Position numbers and translations under genes: made by a program. DNA of 64,000 nucleotides from Asanoa hainanensis (GTDB taxonomy: Bacteria; Actinomycetota; Actinomycetes; Mycobacteriales; Micromonosporaceae): NCBI RefSeq assembly GCF_900188485.1, contig NZ_FZPH01000013.1, positions 124,001 to 188,000 on the forward strand. Reading direction: 5' to 3'. Each line of letters begins with the position of its first letter. Position 1 is the stretch's first letter. A model generated the notes under the pieces. That model had not been told where the DNA came from and made no database searches. It worked only from the letters and a program-made list of their open reading frames with translations. This document shows, in pieces, positions 33,528-42,462 of this stretch.

Positions 33528-33889
33528 CAGTAGACCAGCGCCTGCGCGCCGTCGGTCAGGGCCTCTTCCACGAAAGCCGCCGCGCCCGCGATGCGTACGC
33601 CTGGGATCACGTCGGCTTCGGTGATCTCTCGGCGGGCCGCGCACTGGGTGCAGAGGGTGACGCGGCCGGCGGCCAGGACCGCGGCGAGTAGGTCTTCGAG
33701 CGGGGCCGAGTGGGGCAGTTCGAAGGTGGCCGCGCGGTCGGGGAGCGCGAACCAGGACGATTCACCGGTCAGCCACAATGAGACGTCGGCCCCGGCGGCA
33801 ACTGCTGTCGCGGCGACGGTGAAGGCCTGGGCACACCGCTCCGGCGCGTCCGCCCCGGCGGTGACCTTGACGATCAGGGTACGAGCCAT
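33527..33889 (-). CDS. DsrE-family protein
   Basis: A 120-residue DsrE/TusD-like protein (LIVKVTAGADAPERCAQAFTVA, GADVSLWLTGESSW). A conserved CTQCAARREIT near residue 80 provides a Cys pair; DsrE proteins carry persulfides in sulfur relay. TATTCT lies six bases before the ATG (leaderless) and overlaps the -10 of the divergent small gene. The methyltransferase start overlaps its stop. Confidence 0.8.
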   Translation of the reverse strand: MARTLIVKVTAGADAPERCAQAFTVAATAVAAGADVSLWLTGESSWFALPDRAATFELPHSAPLEDLLAAVLAAGRVTLCTQCAARREITEADVIPGVRIAGAAAFVEEALTDGAQALVY

Positions 33890-33895
33890 CGGCTC

Positions 33896-33905
33896 AGAAT
33901 AGGAT
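33896..33905. promoter_or_regulatory. Bidirectional leaderless promoter core AGAATAGGAT
   Basis: The 10-bp core holds TATTCT (minus, toward dsrE at 33889, 6-nt spacer) and TAGGAT (plus, toward the 33913 start, 7-nt spacer), which share the central TA. The start codons are 23 bp apart. The same 6-10-7 geometry occurs at 61937-61959. Confidence 0.6.
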
Positions 33906-33912
33906 CGTTCAC

Positions 33913-34017
33913 GTGGTGACCGAGATCGGGTTCGTGAGCCTGCTCGTGGCAGGCTTCGGCGCGTTGGCGGGTGGTCTGGTCTACCTGGCAGCACGCGTAG
34001 CAAGGGGCAGATGGTGA
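33913..34017 (+). CDS. 34-residue single-helix membrane protein
   Basis: A very short gene: V/M-VTEIGFVSLLVAGFGALAGG followed by LVYLAARVARGRW, one transmembrane helix with a basic C-terminus. TAGGAT lies seven bases before GTG 33913. Its end overlaps the nitrobindin-like start (ATGGTGA), so it is translationally coupled to that gene. It is probably a small membrane protein, or a leader controlling translation. Too short for certainty. Confidence 0.6.
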   Translation: MVTEIGFVSLLVAGFGALAGGLVYLAARVARGRW

Positions 34018-34607
34018 CCGACGAGAACCCGATCGAACCCCCGCCGTGGCTCAACGCCCCGCCGGTCGATCCGTATCCGTTCGTGGAGACGTACGACCTG
34101 CGCGAGGGGCCTGACCTGCACCCGGCACTCCAGCCGCTGCTGCCGTACATCGGGTTGTGGCGCGGCCGCGGGCGCGGTGGTTTCCCGACGATCGAGGACT
34201 TCGACTACGGCCAGGAAATCAAGATCACGCACGACGGCCGGCCGTTCCTCTACTACGAGTCGCGCGCTTGGGTGATCAACGAGGAGAACCTGCCGGTCAA
34301 GCCAGCCGGTCGGGAGACCGGCTGGTGGCGCCCGGTCATGGTCGACGGCAAGGGCACCGGCGAGCTCGAGGTCCTGATCACCACGCCGAGCGGCATCATG
34401 GAGATGCACATCGGCAAGATCGAGGGCACCCGCGTCGAGATGGCGACCGACCTGGTCCTGCGCACCCCGACCGCCAAAGAGGTGACCGCCGGTCACCGCC
34501 TCTACGGCATCGTCGAAGGAGCCTTGCTGTACGCGCAGGACATGGCGGCCCTGGGCCAGCCGATGTCTCCGCACCTGTCGGCCCGCCTCATCCGCGTCGG
34601 CGGCTGA
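34011..34607 (+). CDS. Nitrobindin-like heme/FABP-fold protein
   Basis: A 198-residue beta-barrel with the nitrobindin/THAP4 signature PYIGLWRGRGRGGFPTIEDF, YGQEIKITHDGRPFLYYESR and a late GALLYAQDMAALGQP. M. tuberculosis Rv2717c-type nitrobindins bind heme and isomerise peroxynitrite; Rv0813c is an FABP-fold relative at the same type of locus (from memory). The proximal His of nitrobindins may be the one in EMHIGKIEG or GHRLYG. It follows the 34-residue gene and precedes a terminator. Confidence 0.85.
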   Translation: MVTDENPIEPPPWLNAPPVDPYPFVETYDLREGPDLHPALQPLLPYIGLWRGRGRGGFPTIEDFDYGQEIKITHDGRPFLYYESRAWVINEENLPVKPAGRETGWWRPVMVDGKGTGELEVLITTPSGIMEMHIGKIEGTRVEMATDLVLRTPTAKEVTAGHRLYGIVEGALLYAQDMAALGQPMSPHLSARLIRVGG

Positions 34608-34619
34608 CCCCAAACGCGA

Positions 34620-34653
34620 TTCGGCCCGCGACCGAGCACGGTCGCGGGCCGAA
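34620..34653. terminator. Bidirectional terminator nitrobindin/pstB
   Basis: Perfect 15-bp stem TTCGGCCCGCGACCG / CGGTCGCGGGCCGAA with loop AGCA, between convergent genes. Confidence 0.92.
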
Positions 34654-34664
34654 AGAGCGAGCGC

Positions 34665-35441
34665 TCAGCCGAAGCGACCGGTGATGTAGTCCTCGGTCTT
34701 CTTCTGGCTCGGGTTGCTGAAGATCTTCTGGGTCGAGTCGTGCTCGATCAGGCGGCCCGGGTCGCCGGTGCGCTCGATCGAGAAGAAAGCCGTGCGGTCG
34801 CTCACGCGGGCTGCCTGCTGCATGTTGTGCGTGACGATGATGATCGTGTACTTGTCCTTCAGCTTGAACATCAGGTCTTCGATCGCCAGCGTCGAGATCG
34901 GGTCGAGGGCCGAGCACGGCTCGTCCATCAGCACGACCTGCGGCTCCACCGCGATCGTCCGCGCGATGCACAACCGCTGCTGCTGACCACCCGACAGACC
35001 CGCACCCGGCTTGCCGAGCCGGTCCTTGACCTCGTCCCACAAGTTCGCCGACCGCAACGCCTTCTCCGCCGCGTCCTGCAACACCGACTTGCGCCGCACG
35101 CCGTTGAGCTTCAAACCCGCCACCACGTTGTCGAAAATCGACATCGTCGGGAACGGGTTCGGCCGCTGGAACACCATGCCGATCATCCGGCGCACGGCCG
35201 TGACGTCGACGTCCTTGTCGTAGATGTTCTCGTCGTCGACCGTCAGCGAGCCTTCGACCCGGGCACCCGGCAGCACCTCGTGCATGCGGTTGATCGAGCG
35301 CAGGAACGTCGACTTGCCGCAACCGGACGGACCGATCAACGCGGTGACCGTCTTGGGCTCGACACGCAGGTTGATGTTGTCGATCGCCTTGAACGAACCG
35401 TAGTAGGCGGTGACCCCGGTCGCCTCGACACGCTTGGCCAT
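34665..35441 (-). CDS. pstB: Phosphate ABC transporter ATPase PstB
   Basis: A 258-residue ATPase with Walker [11 protein letters not shown], signature LSGGQQQR, Walker [14 protein letters not shown] and switch His in IVTHNMQQA. It powers the PstCA channel for high-affinity phosphate import. Last gene of pstSCAB, 18 bp after pstA. Full family length. The neighbouring phoU is not in this operon but near senX3. Confidence 0.96.
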   Translation of the reverse strand: MAKRVEATGVTAYYGSFKAIDNINLRVEPKTVTALIGPSGCGKSTFLRSINRMHEVLPGARVEGSLTVDDENIYDKDVDVTAVRRMIGMVFQRPNPFPTMSIFDNVVAGLKLNGVRRKSVLQDAAEKALRSANLWDEVKDRLGKPGAGLSGGQQQRLCIARTIAVEPQVVLMDEPCSALDPISTLAIEDLMFKLKDKYTIIIVTHNMQQAARVSDRTAFFSIERTGDPGRLIEHDSTQKIFSNPSQKKTEDYITGRFG

Positions 35442-35459
35442 TTGTCAGTCCTTCGGTTG

Positions 35460-36536
35460 CTAGCGGGGAATGCGGTTGCGGCGGGCAAGCAGCTTCGCCG
35501 CGATCGTGAGGATGAGGACCAGCGCCACCAGGGTGAGCGCGGCTGTCCAGGCGCGCGCCGGTGCGAAGCGCGAGGCGTCGCCGGCCTGCTGGAAGACGAA
35601 CAGCGACAACGAGCCCTGCTGTGCGCTGAACGGGTTGAAGTTGATCGCGGCGCTGCCGCCCGCGACCAGCAGCACCGGGGCGGTCTCGCCTGCGGCGCGG
35701 GCGATCGACAGCATGATGCCGGTGACGATGCCGGGCAGGGCCGTCGGGATGACGATCTTCATGATCGTCTTCCACTTCGGCACGCCCAGGGCGTACGACC
35801 CTTCGCGCAGCGGTGCCGGCACGAGGCGCAGCATCTCCTCCGTCGACCGGACGATCGTCGGCAGCATCAGCACGCTCAGTGCCAGCGCGGCCGCGAAGCC
35901 CGAGAACACCGGAGCGCCGTCGTTGAACCACGGCGAGACGATGAGCACCCAGAACGCCAGCACGAACAGGCCGGCGACGATCGACGGGATGCCCGTCATG
36001 ACGTCGACGAAGAACCGGATGACGAAGGTGAACCGGCCGCGGCCGTATTCCACGATGTAGATCGCACCGAGTACGCCCAGCGGGATGGTGATCAGAGCGG
36101 CGATGCCGACCTGCTCCAGCGTGCCGATGATCGCGTGGTAGGCGCCACCGTTGGGGTCCCGCGCGCCGATGTTGTTCATCGACGTCAGGAAGAAGTCGCC
36201 GTCGAGGCGGTCGAGGCCGTTGGAGACCAGCGTCCACACGACCGAGGCGAGCGGCAGGATCGCGAGGACGAACGCCGAGTGGATCAGCGCGCTCCAGGTG
36301 CGGTTGCGCGCGGAGCGCCGGCCCTCGACCGCGTTGACCGCGACGAAGATGCCGACCAGGTAGAGGACGAGCCCGACGACCAGGGTGAGCACCCAGCCGC
36401 CGATGCCGGTGCCGTAGCAGATCGCGGCCGACAGGCCGAGCGCGACGACGGCCACGCCGAGGAACGCGACCGACGGCAGCTTCTTGGTGTGCAGCTTGGG
36501 GCTCTGCCCCGGAGCCGGGAGCGTGGTGGCGGTCAT
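35460..36536 (-). CDS. pstA: Phosphate ABC transporter permease PstA
   Basis: A 358-residue permease with a ~60-residue N-terminal extension and eight or so helices. The EAA-type loop is REGSYALGVPKWKTIMKIVIP, and GIVTGIMLSIARAAGETAPVLL is typical of PstA. With PstC it forms the inner-membrane channel. ATG 36536 overlaps the pstC stop by 4 bp; the longer open frame upstream is inside pstC and is not used. Confidence 0.94.
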   Translation of the reverse strand: MTATTLPAPGQSPKLHTKKLPSVAFLGVAVVALGLSAAICYGTGIGGWVLTLVVGLVLYLVGIFVAVNAVEGRRSARNRTWSALIHSAFVLAILPLASVVWTLVSNGLDRLDGDFFLTSMNNIGARDPNGGAYHAIIGTLEQVGIAALITIPLGVLGAIYIVEYGRGRFTFVIRFFVDVMTGIPSIVAGLFVLAFWVLIVSPWFNDGAPVFSGFAAALALSVLMLPTIVRSTEEMLRLVPAPLREGSYALGVPKWKTIMKIVIPTALPGIVTGIMLSIARAAGETAPVLLVAGGSAAINFNPFSAQQGSLSLFVFQQAGDASRFAPARAWTAALTLVALVLILTIAAKLLARRNRIPR

Positions 36537-37651
36537 GCGGCGGACTCCGTGAACTCGCGACGCCGGTAGATGATCGCGCGGGCGATCATGTTGACGACGA
36601 GGGTGATCGTGAAGAGCACGAGACCCGACGCGATGAGGGCGCCGCGGCCGATCTCGCCGGCTTCGCCGAAGCCGTTGGCGATGTTGGCGGCGATCGTGTT
36701 GCCGCCGTTCTTGATGATGTTCGGGCTGATCTCGTTGATGAAGCCGAGCGTCATCGCGAGCGCGATGGTCTCGCCGAGCGCGCGGCCGAGGCCGAGCATC
36801 ACGGAGGCGATCACGCCGGGCCGGCCGTAGGGCAGGACCGCGGTGCGGATCATCTCCCACTTGGTGGAGCCGAGGGCCAGCGCCGCCTCTTCGTTGGCGG
36901 TCGGCGTCTGCATGAACACCTCGCGGGACAGCGAGGTGATGATCGGCAGCACCATGATGGCGAGCACCAGGCCACCGAGCATCAGCGAGCGGCCGAACGG
37001 GCCGTCACCGCCGAAGAGCGGGATCCAGCTGAAGTATTTGTTGAGCCAGACCGAGAAGTCCCGGACGGGCTCGACGAAGACGATCACGCCCCAGAGACCG
37101 AAGACCACACTCGGCACGGCGGCCAGCAGGTCGATCAGGAAGCCGAGCGTCGTCGCGATCCGCTGGTGCGCGTAGTGCGACAGGTAAAGCGCGATGCCCA
37201 GCGCGATCGGCACCGCCACGACCAGGGCGATCACGGCGCTGACGACCGTGCCGAAGGCCAGCGCCGCGATGCCGAAGCGGGGCGGGCTGTCGTTGGCGAA
37301 CCAGTCGGTCTCGGTGAGGAAGTTGGCGTCGTCGGCGCGCAGGGCGGGCACCGCCTTGGCGATCAGGAAGACCGTGATCGCCACGATGATGACCAGGACC
37401 ATCGTGCCGGCGGCCAGGGTGAGTCCGCGGAACATCGACTCCGCGCCGAACCCCTTGCGGCGCGGCAATGACCCGCCGCCGCCCAGCCCGCCACCGTTGA
37501 TGCGGAAGTCTGGCGGCACCGGGGCGTTTCCACCCGGTTGCCCGTCGAGAACGCCGGTCGACGCGGTTGCGCCGGCGGGCCGGGCGTGACTGGAAGTCAC
37601 ACCCGGCCCCCCGGTGCTGACGTCGGCCGAGCGGGAGTGCCTGTCGGCCAT
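36533..37651 (-). CDS. pstC: Phosphate ABC transporter permease PstC
   Basis: A 372-residue permease. Residues 1-70 are a low-complexity cytoplasmic head (Gly/Pro-rich), then six or more helices. Hallmarks are LLAAVPSVVFGLWG, the EAA loop NEEAALALGSTKWEMIRTAVLP and LGLGRALGETIALAM. It overlaps pstA. The basic-residue-poor N-terminal extension is common in actinobacterial PstC. Confidence 0.94.
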   Translation of the reverse strand: MADRHSRSADVSTGGPGVTSSHARPAGATASTGVLDGQPGGNAPVPPDFRINGGGLGGGGSLPRRKGFGAESMFRGLTLAAGTMVLVIIVAITVFLIAKAVPALRADDANFLTETDWFANDSPPRFGIAALAFGTVVSAVIALVVAVPIALGIALYLSHYAHQRIATTLGFLIDLLAAVPSVVFGLWGVIVFVEPVRDFSVWLNKYFSWIPLFGGDGPFGRSLMLGGLVLAIMVLPIITSLSREVFMQTPTANEEAALALGSTKWEMIRTAVLPYGRPGVIASVMLGLGRALGETIALAMTLGFINEISPNIIKNGGNTIAANIANGFGEAGEIGRGALIASGLVLFTITLVVNMIARAIIYRRREFTESAA

Positions 37652-37692
37652 CTGCTCGCTCGTTTCGTCTTCGTTCGGTTCCTAGGACTTGC

Positions 37693-38802
37693 TCAGGCGA
37701 GGGACTTGATAGCGGCGGCGACCTTGGTCTGGACCTCGGTCGGCAGCGGCGCGTAGCCGAGCTCGGTCAGCGAACCCTGGCCCTCCGCGCTGGCGGCGTA
37801 GCTCAGGAAGCCCTTGACCAGCGCGAGCTTGTCGGCCGGGGTGCCCTTGCTGCAGACGATCTCGTAGGTCACCAGGACGATCGGGTAGGCACCCGGGGTC
37901 TTGGTGGCGTAGTCGATCTTCATCTTGAGGTCGTCGCCGGTGCCGGTGACCTCGGCGCCCGCGATGGTCTTGCCGGCCGCCTCGGCGGTCAGCTCGGTGA
38001 ACTCACCGGCGCCGTTCGCGATCTTGGCCTTGGACAGGCCGCCGTTCTCCGCGTACGACCACTCCATGTAGGCGATCGAGCCCTCGGTCGACTTCACCGA
38101 GCCGGCAACGCCGTCGGAGCCCTTGGAACCGGTGCCGCCCGGGGCCTTCCACGCCTTGGCGTTGCTGAAGGCCCAGCTGCCCGGGGCGACGGTGCTCAGG
38201 TACTTGGTGAAGTTGTCGGTCGTGCCCGACTCGTCCGACCGGTGCACGGTCTGGATGTTGGTCGACGGGAGCGTGGCGCTCGCGTTGTCGGCCTTGATCG
38301 CCGGGTCGTCCCACTTCTTGATGGCGCCGGAGAAGATCTTCGCCAGGGTGTCGGGCTTGAGCTGCAGGCCGTCGACGCCGGGCAGGTTGTAGGCGACCGC
38401 GACCGGGCCGATCACCATGGGCAGGTGGATGGCCGGGCCGGAGCCACACCGGGCGTCGGCCTGCGGCTGCTCTTCTTCCTTGAGCGCCGAGTCCGAGCCC
38501 GCGAAGTCGGCGGTCTTGGCGATGAACGACTGGATGCCGGCGCCGGAGCCGTTGGGCTCGTAGTTGATGGTCACGCCGGTGCAGAGCTGCTGGTAGGCCT
38601 TGCGCCACTCGTCAACGGCGTTCTTCTGCGCGGACGAGCCGAACGCGTTGAGCGTGCCCGTAGCGCAGTCGGCCGCCGCGGTGGAGGCGCCGCCGGTCGC
38701 ACCAGGCGTGCTGGGCGCCTCGTTGTCCGAGCCACACGCGCTGAGCGCGAGCGCCGCCGTCAGAGCAAGGCAGGCGATGGTGCCGTGCCGCTGGAGCTTC
38801 AC
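37693..38802 (-). CDS. pstS: Phosphate-binding lipoprotein PstS
   Basis: A 369-residue lipoprotein with signal peptide and lipobox LSAC (Cys ~23). The phosphate site residues appear as FGSSAQKNAV, GSGAGIQSF, DFAGSDSALK and RSDESGTTDNFTKYL. It delivers phosphate to PstCA. The start is GTG 38800-38802 with an AAGGGA box further upstream. A GTTCACC direct repeat lies 110 bp upstream and is the probable RegX3 box. Confidence 0.96.
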   Translation of the reverse strand: MKLQRHGTIACLALTAALALSACGSDNEAPSTPGATGGASTAAADCATGTLNAFGSSAQKNAVDEWRKAYQQLCTGVTINYEPNGSGAGIQSFIAKTADFAGSDSALKEEEQPQADARCGSGPAIHLPMVIGPVAVAYNLPGVDGLQLKPDTLAKIFSGAIKKWDDPAIKADNASATLPSTNIQTVHRSDESGTTDNFTKYLSTVAPGSWAFSNAKAWKAPGGTGSKGSDGVAGSVKSTEGSIAYMEWSYAENGGLSKAKIANGAGEFTELTAEAAGKTIAGAEVTGTGDDLKMKIDYATKTPGAYPIVLVTYEIVCSKGTPADKLALVKGFLSYAASAEGQGSLTELGYAPLPTEVQTKVAAAIKSLA

Positions 38803-38911
38803 CTGAGGGATATCCCTTCGAAACGAGGTTTCTCGGTAAGGCCCGGAAGCGTGCTGCCCCCGGTGCTACCAGCGAAGTTAAGAGGGGTAGGTAGCCGACT
38901 CCCCGGGCCCG

Positions 38912-38934
38912 AGTGAACGTGGGGTGAACAGCTC
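38912..38934 (-). promoter_or_regulatory. PHO box upstream of pstS
   Basis: On the minus strand GTTCACCCCAC is followed at once by GTTCACTCGGG, two 11-bp direct units in the gene's orientation. This matches the PhoP/RegX3 box of actinobacteria. It lies ~110 bp before the pstS start codon, so expected to be upstream of -35. Confidence 0.8.
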
Positions 38935-39055
38935 CGGCCGCGCGGATGGCCACCTGCTGAGCCATGGATGTCGATCCCGTTAACCGGCCGCAGACGACGG
39001 CGTATGCGCGCGAGCGTTTGAGCGATGGTTCGATGTCCGCCAACCGAACAGACTC

Positions 39056-39559
39056 ATGGGTATGACTGACGTGCTGACCGTCCGTGGCGGCTTTCTCGCG
39101 CTGGCGGTGCTGGCCACCGGGCTGGCCGCCGGCCTCTTCTACACGTTCAGCGTCGCGGTGATGCGCGGCCTCGCGAGCACCGACGACCGTACCTTCGTCA
39201 TCGCCATGCGGGAGATCAACATCAAGATCCTGAATGGCCTGTTCGCGTTCTCGTTCGGCGGCGCGCTGCCCTTCACGCTGGTCGCGCTCGGTCTGAACGC
39301 GGGTGAACGGACGGTGTGGTGGATCGTCGCCGCCGCCGTCCTCTACGCGATCCAGCTCGGCATCACCTTCGGGGTCAACGTCCCGCTCAACAACGCCCTG
39401 GTCGCCGACGGCGATCCGGAGAAGCTGACCGACCCGCACGCGGTACGGGTCGCGTTCGAGGCGAAGTGGGTGCGCTGGAACCACGTGCGCACGTGGCTGT
39501 GCCTGGCGGCGTTCGTCAGCCTGATCGGCGCGGTGGCCGAGTATGGCCGCTCACTCTGA
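39056..39559 (+). CDS. DUF1772 membrane protein
   Basis: A 167-residue membrane protein with four hydrophobic helices and family residues LATGLAAGLFYTFSVAVMRGL and NVPLNNAL. DUF1772 (anthrone oxygenase-like) proteins have no settled function in actinobacteria. ATG 39056 or 39062. Its end overlaps the convergent mshD by 9 bp. pstS lies divergent upstream across a PHO box, but a link is not evident. Confidence 0.8.
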   Translation: MGMTDVLTVRGGFLALAVLATGLAAGLFYTFSVAVMRGLASTDDRTFVIAMREINIKILNGLFAFSFGGALPFTLVALGLNAGERTVWWIVAAAVLYAIQLGITFGVNVPLNNALVADGDPEKLTDPHAVRVAFEAKWVRWNHVRTWLCLAAFVSLIGAVAEYGRSL

Positions 39560-40474
39560 GCGGCGGTAGCTCACGTCCGTCGACCACACGGCGAAGCCGA
39601 GCCCGGTGTACAGCCGGAACGCGGCGGTGTTGGACTCGTCGACGTAGAGCATCGCCTGGTCCAGGCCGGCACCGCGCAGGTGGCGCAGCCCGGCGACGGT
39701 CAGCGCGCCGCCCAGCTTGCGACCCTGCGCGTCCGGGTCGACGCCGACGACGTACACCTCGCCGATCGGGTCGTGCTGGTGTGCGCCCTGCCCGTGCACC
39801 TTGGTCCAGTGGAAGCCGAGCAGCTCACCTGAGTCCGCGTCGACCGCCAGCAGGAAGCCGGCCGGGTCGAACCACGGCTCCGCCATCCGGATCCGCAGGT
39901 CGTCGATGGTCCACCGGCCCTGGTCCGGGTGGTGGGCGAAGGCGCGGGCGTTGACCCGCACCCAGTCCTGCTCGTCGCGGCCCGGCTCGAAGGCGCGCAG
40001 GGTGACCCCGGGCGGCAGCTCCCGTTCGGGCAGCGGCGCGAAGAGCGAGCGGCGCATCTGGAACAGCACGCGGGCCCGGGTGAAGCCGAGCTCGACGGCC
40101 AGCGCGCCGGCCGACGGGTGGTCGCCGTGCGCCCAGAGCCGCAGCGACCGTGACCCGGCCGCGGCCGCGGCGTCGATGGCGGCGTTGACCAGCTCCCGTC
40201 CGAGGCCGTGCCGGCGGCGCAGCGGGTGCACGACGAGCTCGGCGGCGGCACCCTCCACCTCGTCGGTCGTGTCGACGTGCGCGTAGCCGGCCAGCGTCCC
40301 GTCCGGATCCTGGACCAGCAGGTGTACGGCCGCCTGCTCGCCGCCGTGGCGGATGTGCAGCACCACGTGCTCGGAGAACGGGTAGGCGCCGTCGGTGTCG
40401 CCCGCCTGGGAGGCCAGGTCGAGCACCGCGGCGACCTCCGCCGGGTCGAGACGGTCGAGCCGGATCACAGTCAC
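39551..40474 (-). CDS. mshD: Mycothiol synthase MshD
   Basis: A 307-residue double GNAT protein that acetylates Cys-GlcN-Ins in the last step of mycothiol synthesis. The C-terminal domain has FHWTKVHGQGAH and IGEVYVVGVDPDAQGRKLGGA; the N-terminal domain is degenerate (RRRHGLGRELVNAAI). TAACGT lies six bases before GTG 40474 (leaderless). As in M. tuberculosis it is near glnR and pst genes. Confidence 0.94.
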   Translation of the reverse strand: MTVIRLDRLDPAEVAAVLDLASQAGDTDGAYPFSEHVVLHIRHGGEQAAVHLLVQDPDGTLAGYAHVDTTDEVEGAAAELVVHPLRRRHGLGRELVNAAIDAAAAAGSRSLRLWAHGDHPSAGALAVELGFTRARVLFQMRRSLFAPLPERELPPGVTLRAFEPGRDEQDWVRVNARAFAHHPDQGRWTIDDLRIRMAEPWFDPAGFLLAVDADSGELLGFHWTKVHGQGAHQHDPIGEVYVVGVDPDAQGRKLGGALTVAGLRHLRGAGLDQAMLYVDESNTAAFRLYTGLGFAVWSTDVSYRRSE

Positions 40475-40490
40475 GTGATCACGTTAGCCG

Positions 40491-41546
40491 TCACCTCTGT
40501 CCGGCATGGATGGGCAGTTCGATGCCGTGGCGCTTCGGTGGGTCGATGCCCGGCGGCAGCGCGGCGAGCGCGAACCGCTTCTCCAGGTCCGGCAGGATCG
40601 TCTTGAGGGCGGTGACGGTGCCCTCCCGCTCGCCGCCGGCGTCGTGCATCAGCACGATCGAACCGATCGCCGTGCCGGTGTTGACGACGCTCTCGATGCT
40701 CTTCGCACCCGGTTTGGTCCAGTCCTGCGGGTCGACCGTCCAGTGCAGCGACGACATGCCGAACTCCTTGGCCACGTCGACCGCCGCCTGGGTCCAGGCG
40801 CCACCGGGGTGTCGGAAGTACGAGATCTTGGCGCCCGGCACCGCCTGGTGGATCGCGTCGTTCGTGCGCTTCATGTCGGCCCGGATCACCGCCTTGCTCT
40901 TCTTGCCGAGCTCCACGTCGTGGTTCCAGGTGTGGTTGCAGAGCGTGTGACCCTCGTCGACGATCTGCCGCACCAGCGCGGGGAACTGCACGACCATCTC
41001 GCCGACCAGGCAGAACGTCGCCTTGATCTGGTACTCGTCGAGCAGCGCCAGCACCTCAGGCGTGTACTTCGGATCAGGCCCGTCGTCGAAGGTCAGCGCG
41101 ACCTGGAGCGTGCCGGTGGTCATCCGGCTGCCGAAGGGCCCGTCCTTGTCGGGCAGCAGCGGCGGCTGGCCGGGGCCGACGACGACCCGCTGGTTGAACA
41201 CGGCGGGGATCGGCGGCATCGCTGGCACGCCCTGTTGGACCGGTCCAGGACCACCGGGCGCGGCCGTGGACGGCGGCGGAGTGTCCGGCTTCGGTGGTGG
41301 CTTGTTGGCCGCGCTCTGCTTCGCCCGATCGCGGCCCGACGGAGACGTCGCCAGGCCGCGACCGTCGTCGGCGGCGCCGCGGTGACGTTGGCCTCGGGCG
41401 GCGTCGCTGTCGTAGCTCCCGGCCGCCGCCCTGCCCTGCTCGGGCTCGTCCTGGGAGGAGTCCCCGATGAGGTGCGAGCTGCCGATGATCGCCGAGACGA
41501 TGACCGTGACGATCGCGATGGTCCTGGTGGTGGGTCCGATCTTCAC
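40491..41546 (-). CDS. Membrane-anchored polysaccharide deacetylase
   Basis: A 351-residue protein. A membrane segment near residues 8-27 is followed by a Pro/Gly linker to ~130 and a NodB domain. NodB motifs: TFDDGPD (motif 1), HTWNH (metal His), RHPGG (motif 3), DPQDW, and LMHDAGG (motif 5), so the metal-dependent site is intact. It probably deacetylates peptidoglycan or another GlcNAc polymer outside the membrane. TACGCT lies six bases before GTG 41546. Confidence 0.9.
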   Translation of the reverse strand: MKIGPTTRTIAIVTVIVSAIIGSSHLIGDSSQDEPEQGRAAAGSYDSDAARGQRHRGAADDGRGLATSPSGRDRAKQSAANKPPPKPDTPPPSTAAPGGPGPVQQGVPAMPPIPAVFNQRVVVGPGQPPLLPDKDGPFGSRMTTGTLQVALTFDDGPDPKYTPEVLALLDEYQIKATFCLVGEMVVQFPALVRQIVDEGHTLCNHTWNHDVELGKKSKAVIRADMKRTNDAIHQAVPGAKISYFRHPGGAWTQAAVDVAKEFGMSSLHWTVDPQDWTKPGAKSIESVVNTGTAIGSIVLMHDAGGEREGTVTALKTILPDLEKRFALAALPPGIDPPKRHGIELPIHAGQR

Positions 41547-41600
41547 GAAGTCAGCGTATGGATTTTTCGTGTTTTACGTGCCCAAACCCGGACAAACGAC

Positions 41601-41632
41601 AAAGGCCGCCCCGAAGTTACGGGGCGGCCTTT
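41601..41632. terminator. Terminator after glnR
   Basis: Perfect 13-bp stem AAAGGCCGCCCCG / CGGGGCGGCCTTT with loop AAGTTA, between glnR and the deacetylase gene, both minus strand. Confidence 0.9.
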
Positions 41633-41647
41633 ACGGAACTCGGAGAA

Positions 41648-42355
41648 TCACACCGACAGCAGCTCGTTGTCGGGCAGGGAACGCGTGGGCGGCACGACGA
41701 ACTTGTAGCCGACCTGGCGGACGGTGCCGATCATCGACTCGTATTCGGAGCCGAGCTTGGCCCGCAGCCGCCGCACGTGGACGTCGACCGTGCGGGTGCC
41801 ACCGAAGTAGTCGTAGCCCCAGACCTCGCGCAGCAACTGGTCGCGGGTGAACACCCGGCCGGGGTGCTGGGCGAGGAACTTGAGCAGCTCGAACTCCTTG
41901 TAGGTGAGGTCGAGCGGGCGGCCCTTGAGCTTGGCCGCGTAGGTGTCCGGGTCGATCGCCAGCTCGCCCGCCCGGATCAGCCCGTTGGCGGCGTTGGTGG
42001 CGTTGGTCAGCCGGCCGACCGCCAGCCGCAGCCGGGCCTCGACCTCGGCGGGGCCGGCGCTGGCCAGGATCACGTCGTCGACACCCCAGTCGGCGTTGAG
42101 CGCGATCAGCCCGGCCTCGGTGACCACGGCGATCAGCGGGACGCCCAGGCCGGTCGCGTGCAGCATCCGGCAGGTCGCCCGGGCTTCGGAGAGCTCGGAG
42201 CGCGCGTCGACCAGGACGGCGTCGGGGCTCGGGCCATTGACCAGCGTGCGCACGTCGCGGGGCGCGGTGCGAACCGAGTGCGGGAGCAGGTCGAGCGCGG
42301 ACAACACGCTGGCCGGCTCGCCGGCGCGAGCGGTCACCAGTAGCAGGATCTCCAC
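41648..42355 (-). CDS. glnR: Nitrogen regulator GlnR (orphan OmpR-type)
   Basis: A 235-residue regulator with a divergent receiver domain ([17 protein letters not shown], lacking the acidic-pocket residues) and a normal winged helix ([42 protein letters not shown]). GlnR controls glutamine synthetase, ammonium and nitrate genes in actinobacteria, and no partner kinase is nearby. It sits beside mshD, as Rv0818 does beside Rv0819. GTG 42355 has GGAGGTGA upstream. Confidence 0.9.
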   Translation of the reverse strand: MEILLLVTARAGEPASVLSALDLLPHSVRTAPRDVRTLVNGPSPDAVLVDARSELSEARATCRMLHATGLGVPLIAVVTEAGLIALNADWGVDDVILASAGPAEVEARLRLAVGRLTNATNAANGLIRAGELAIDPDTYAAKLKGRPLDLTYKEFELLKFLAQHPGRVFTRDQLLREVWGYDYFGGTRTVDVHVRRLRAKLGSEYESMIGTVRQVGYKFVVPPTRSLPDNELLSV

Positions 42356-42445
42356 GCGTCAGTCACCTCCGTCTTATCGCGGCGTTGGGGCCGCGGCGGG
42401 GAACCCGGCTTCGCTGACGGGGTGGTGCCAGCCTCGCTCAGCCGT

Positions 42446-42462
42446 GTTACGCCTGCGTAAAC
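42446..42462. promoter_or_regulatory. GlnR-box-like site upstream of glnR
   Basis: GTTAC-GCCTGC-GTAAAC resembles the a/b half-site of the GlnR box (gTnAc-n6-GaAAc). It lies in the 243-bp region between glnR and the 42599 gene. A single half-site, so weak. Confidence 0.35.
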
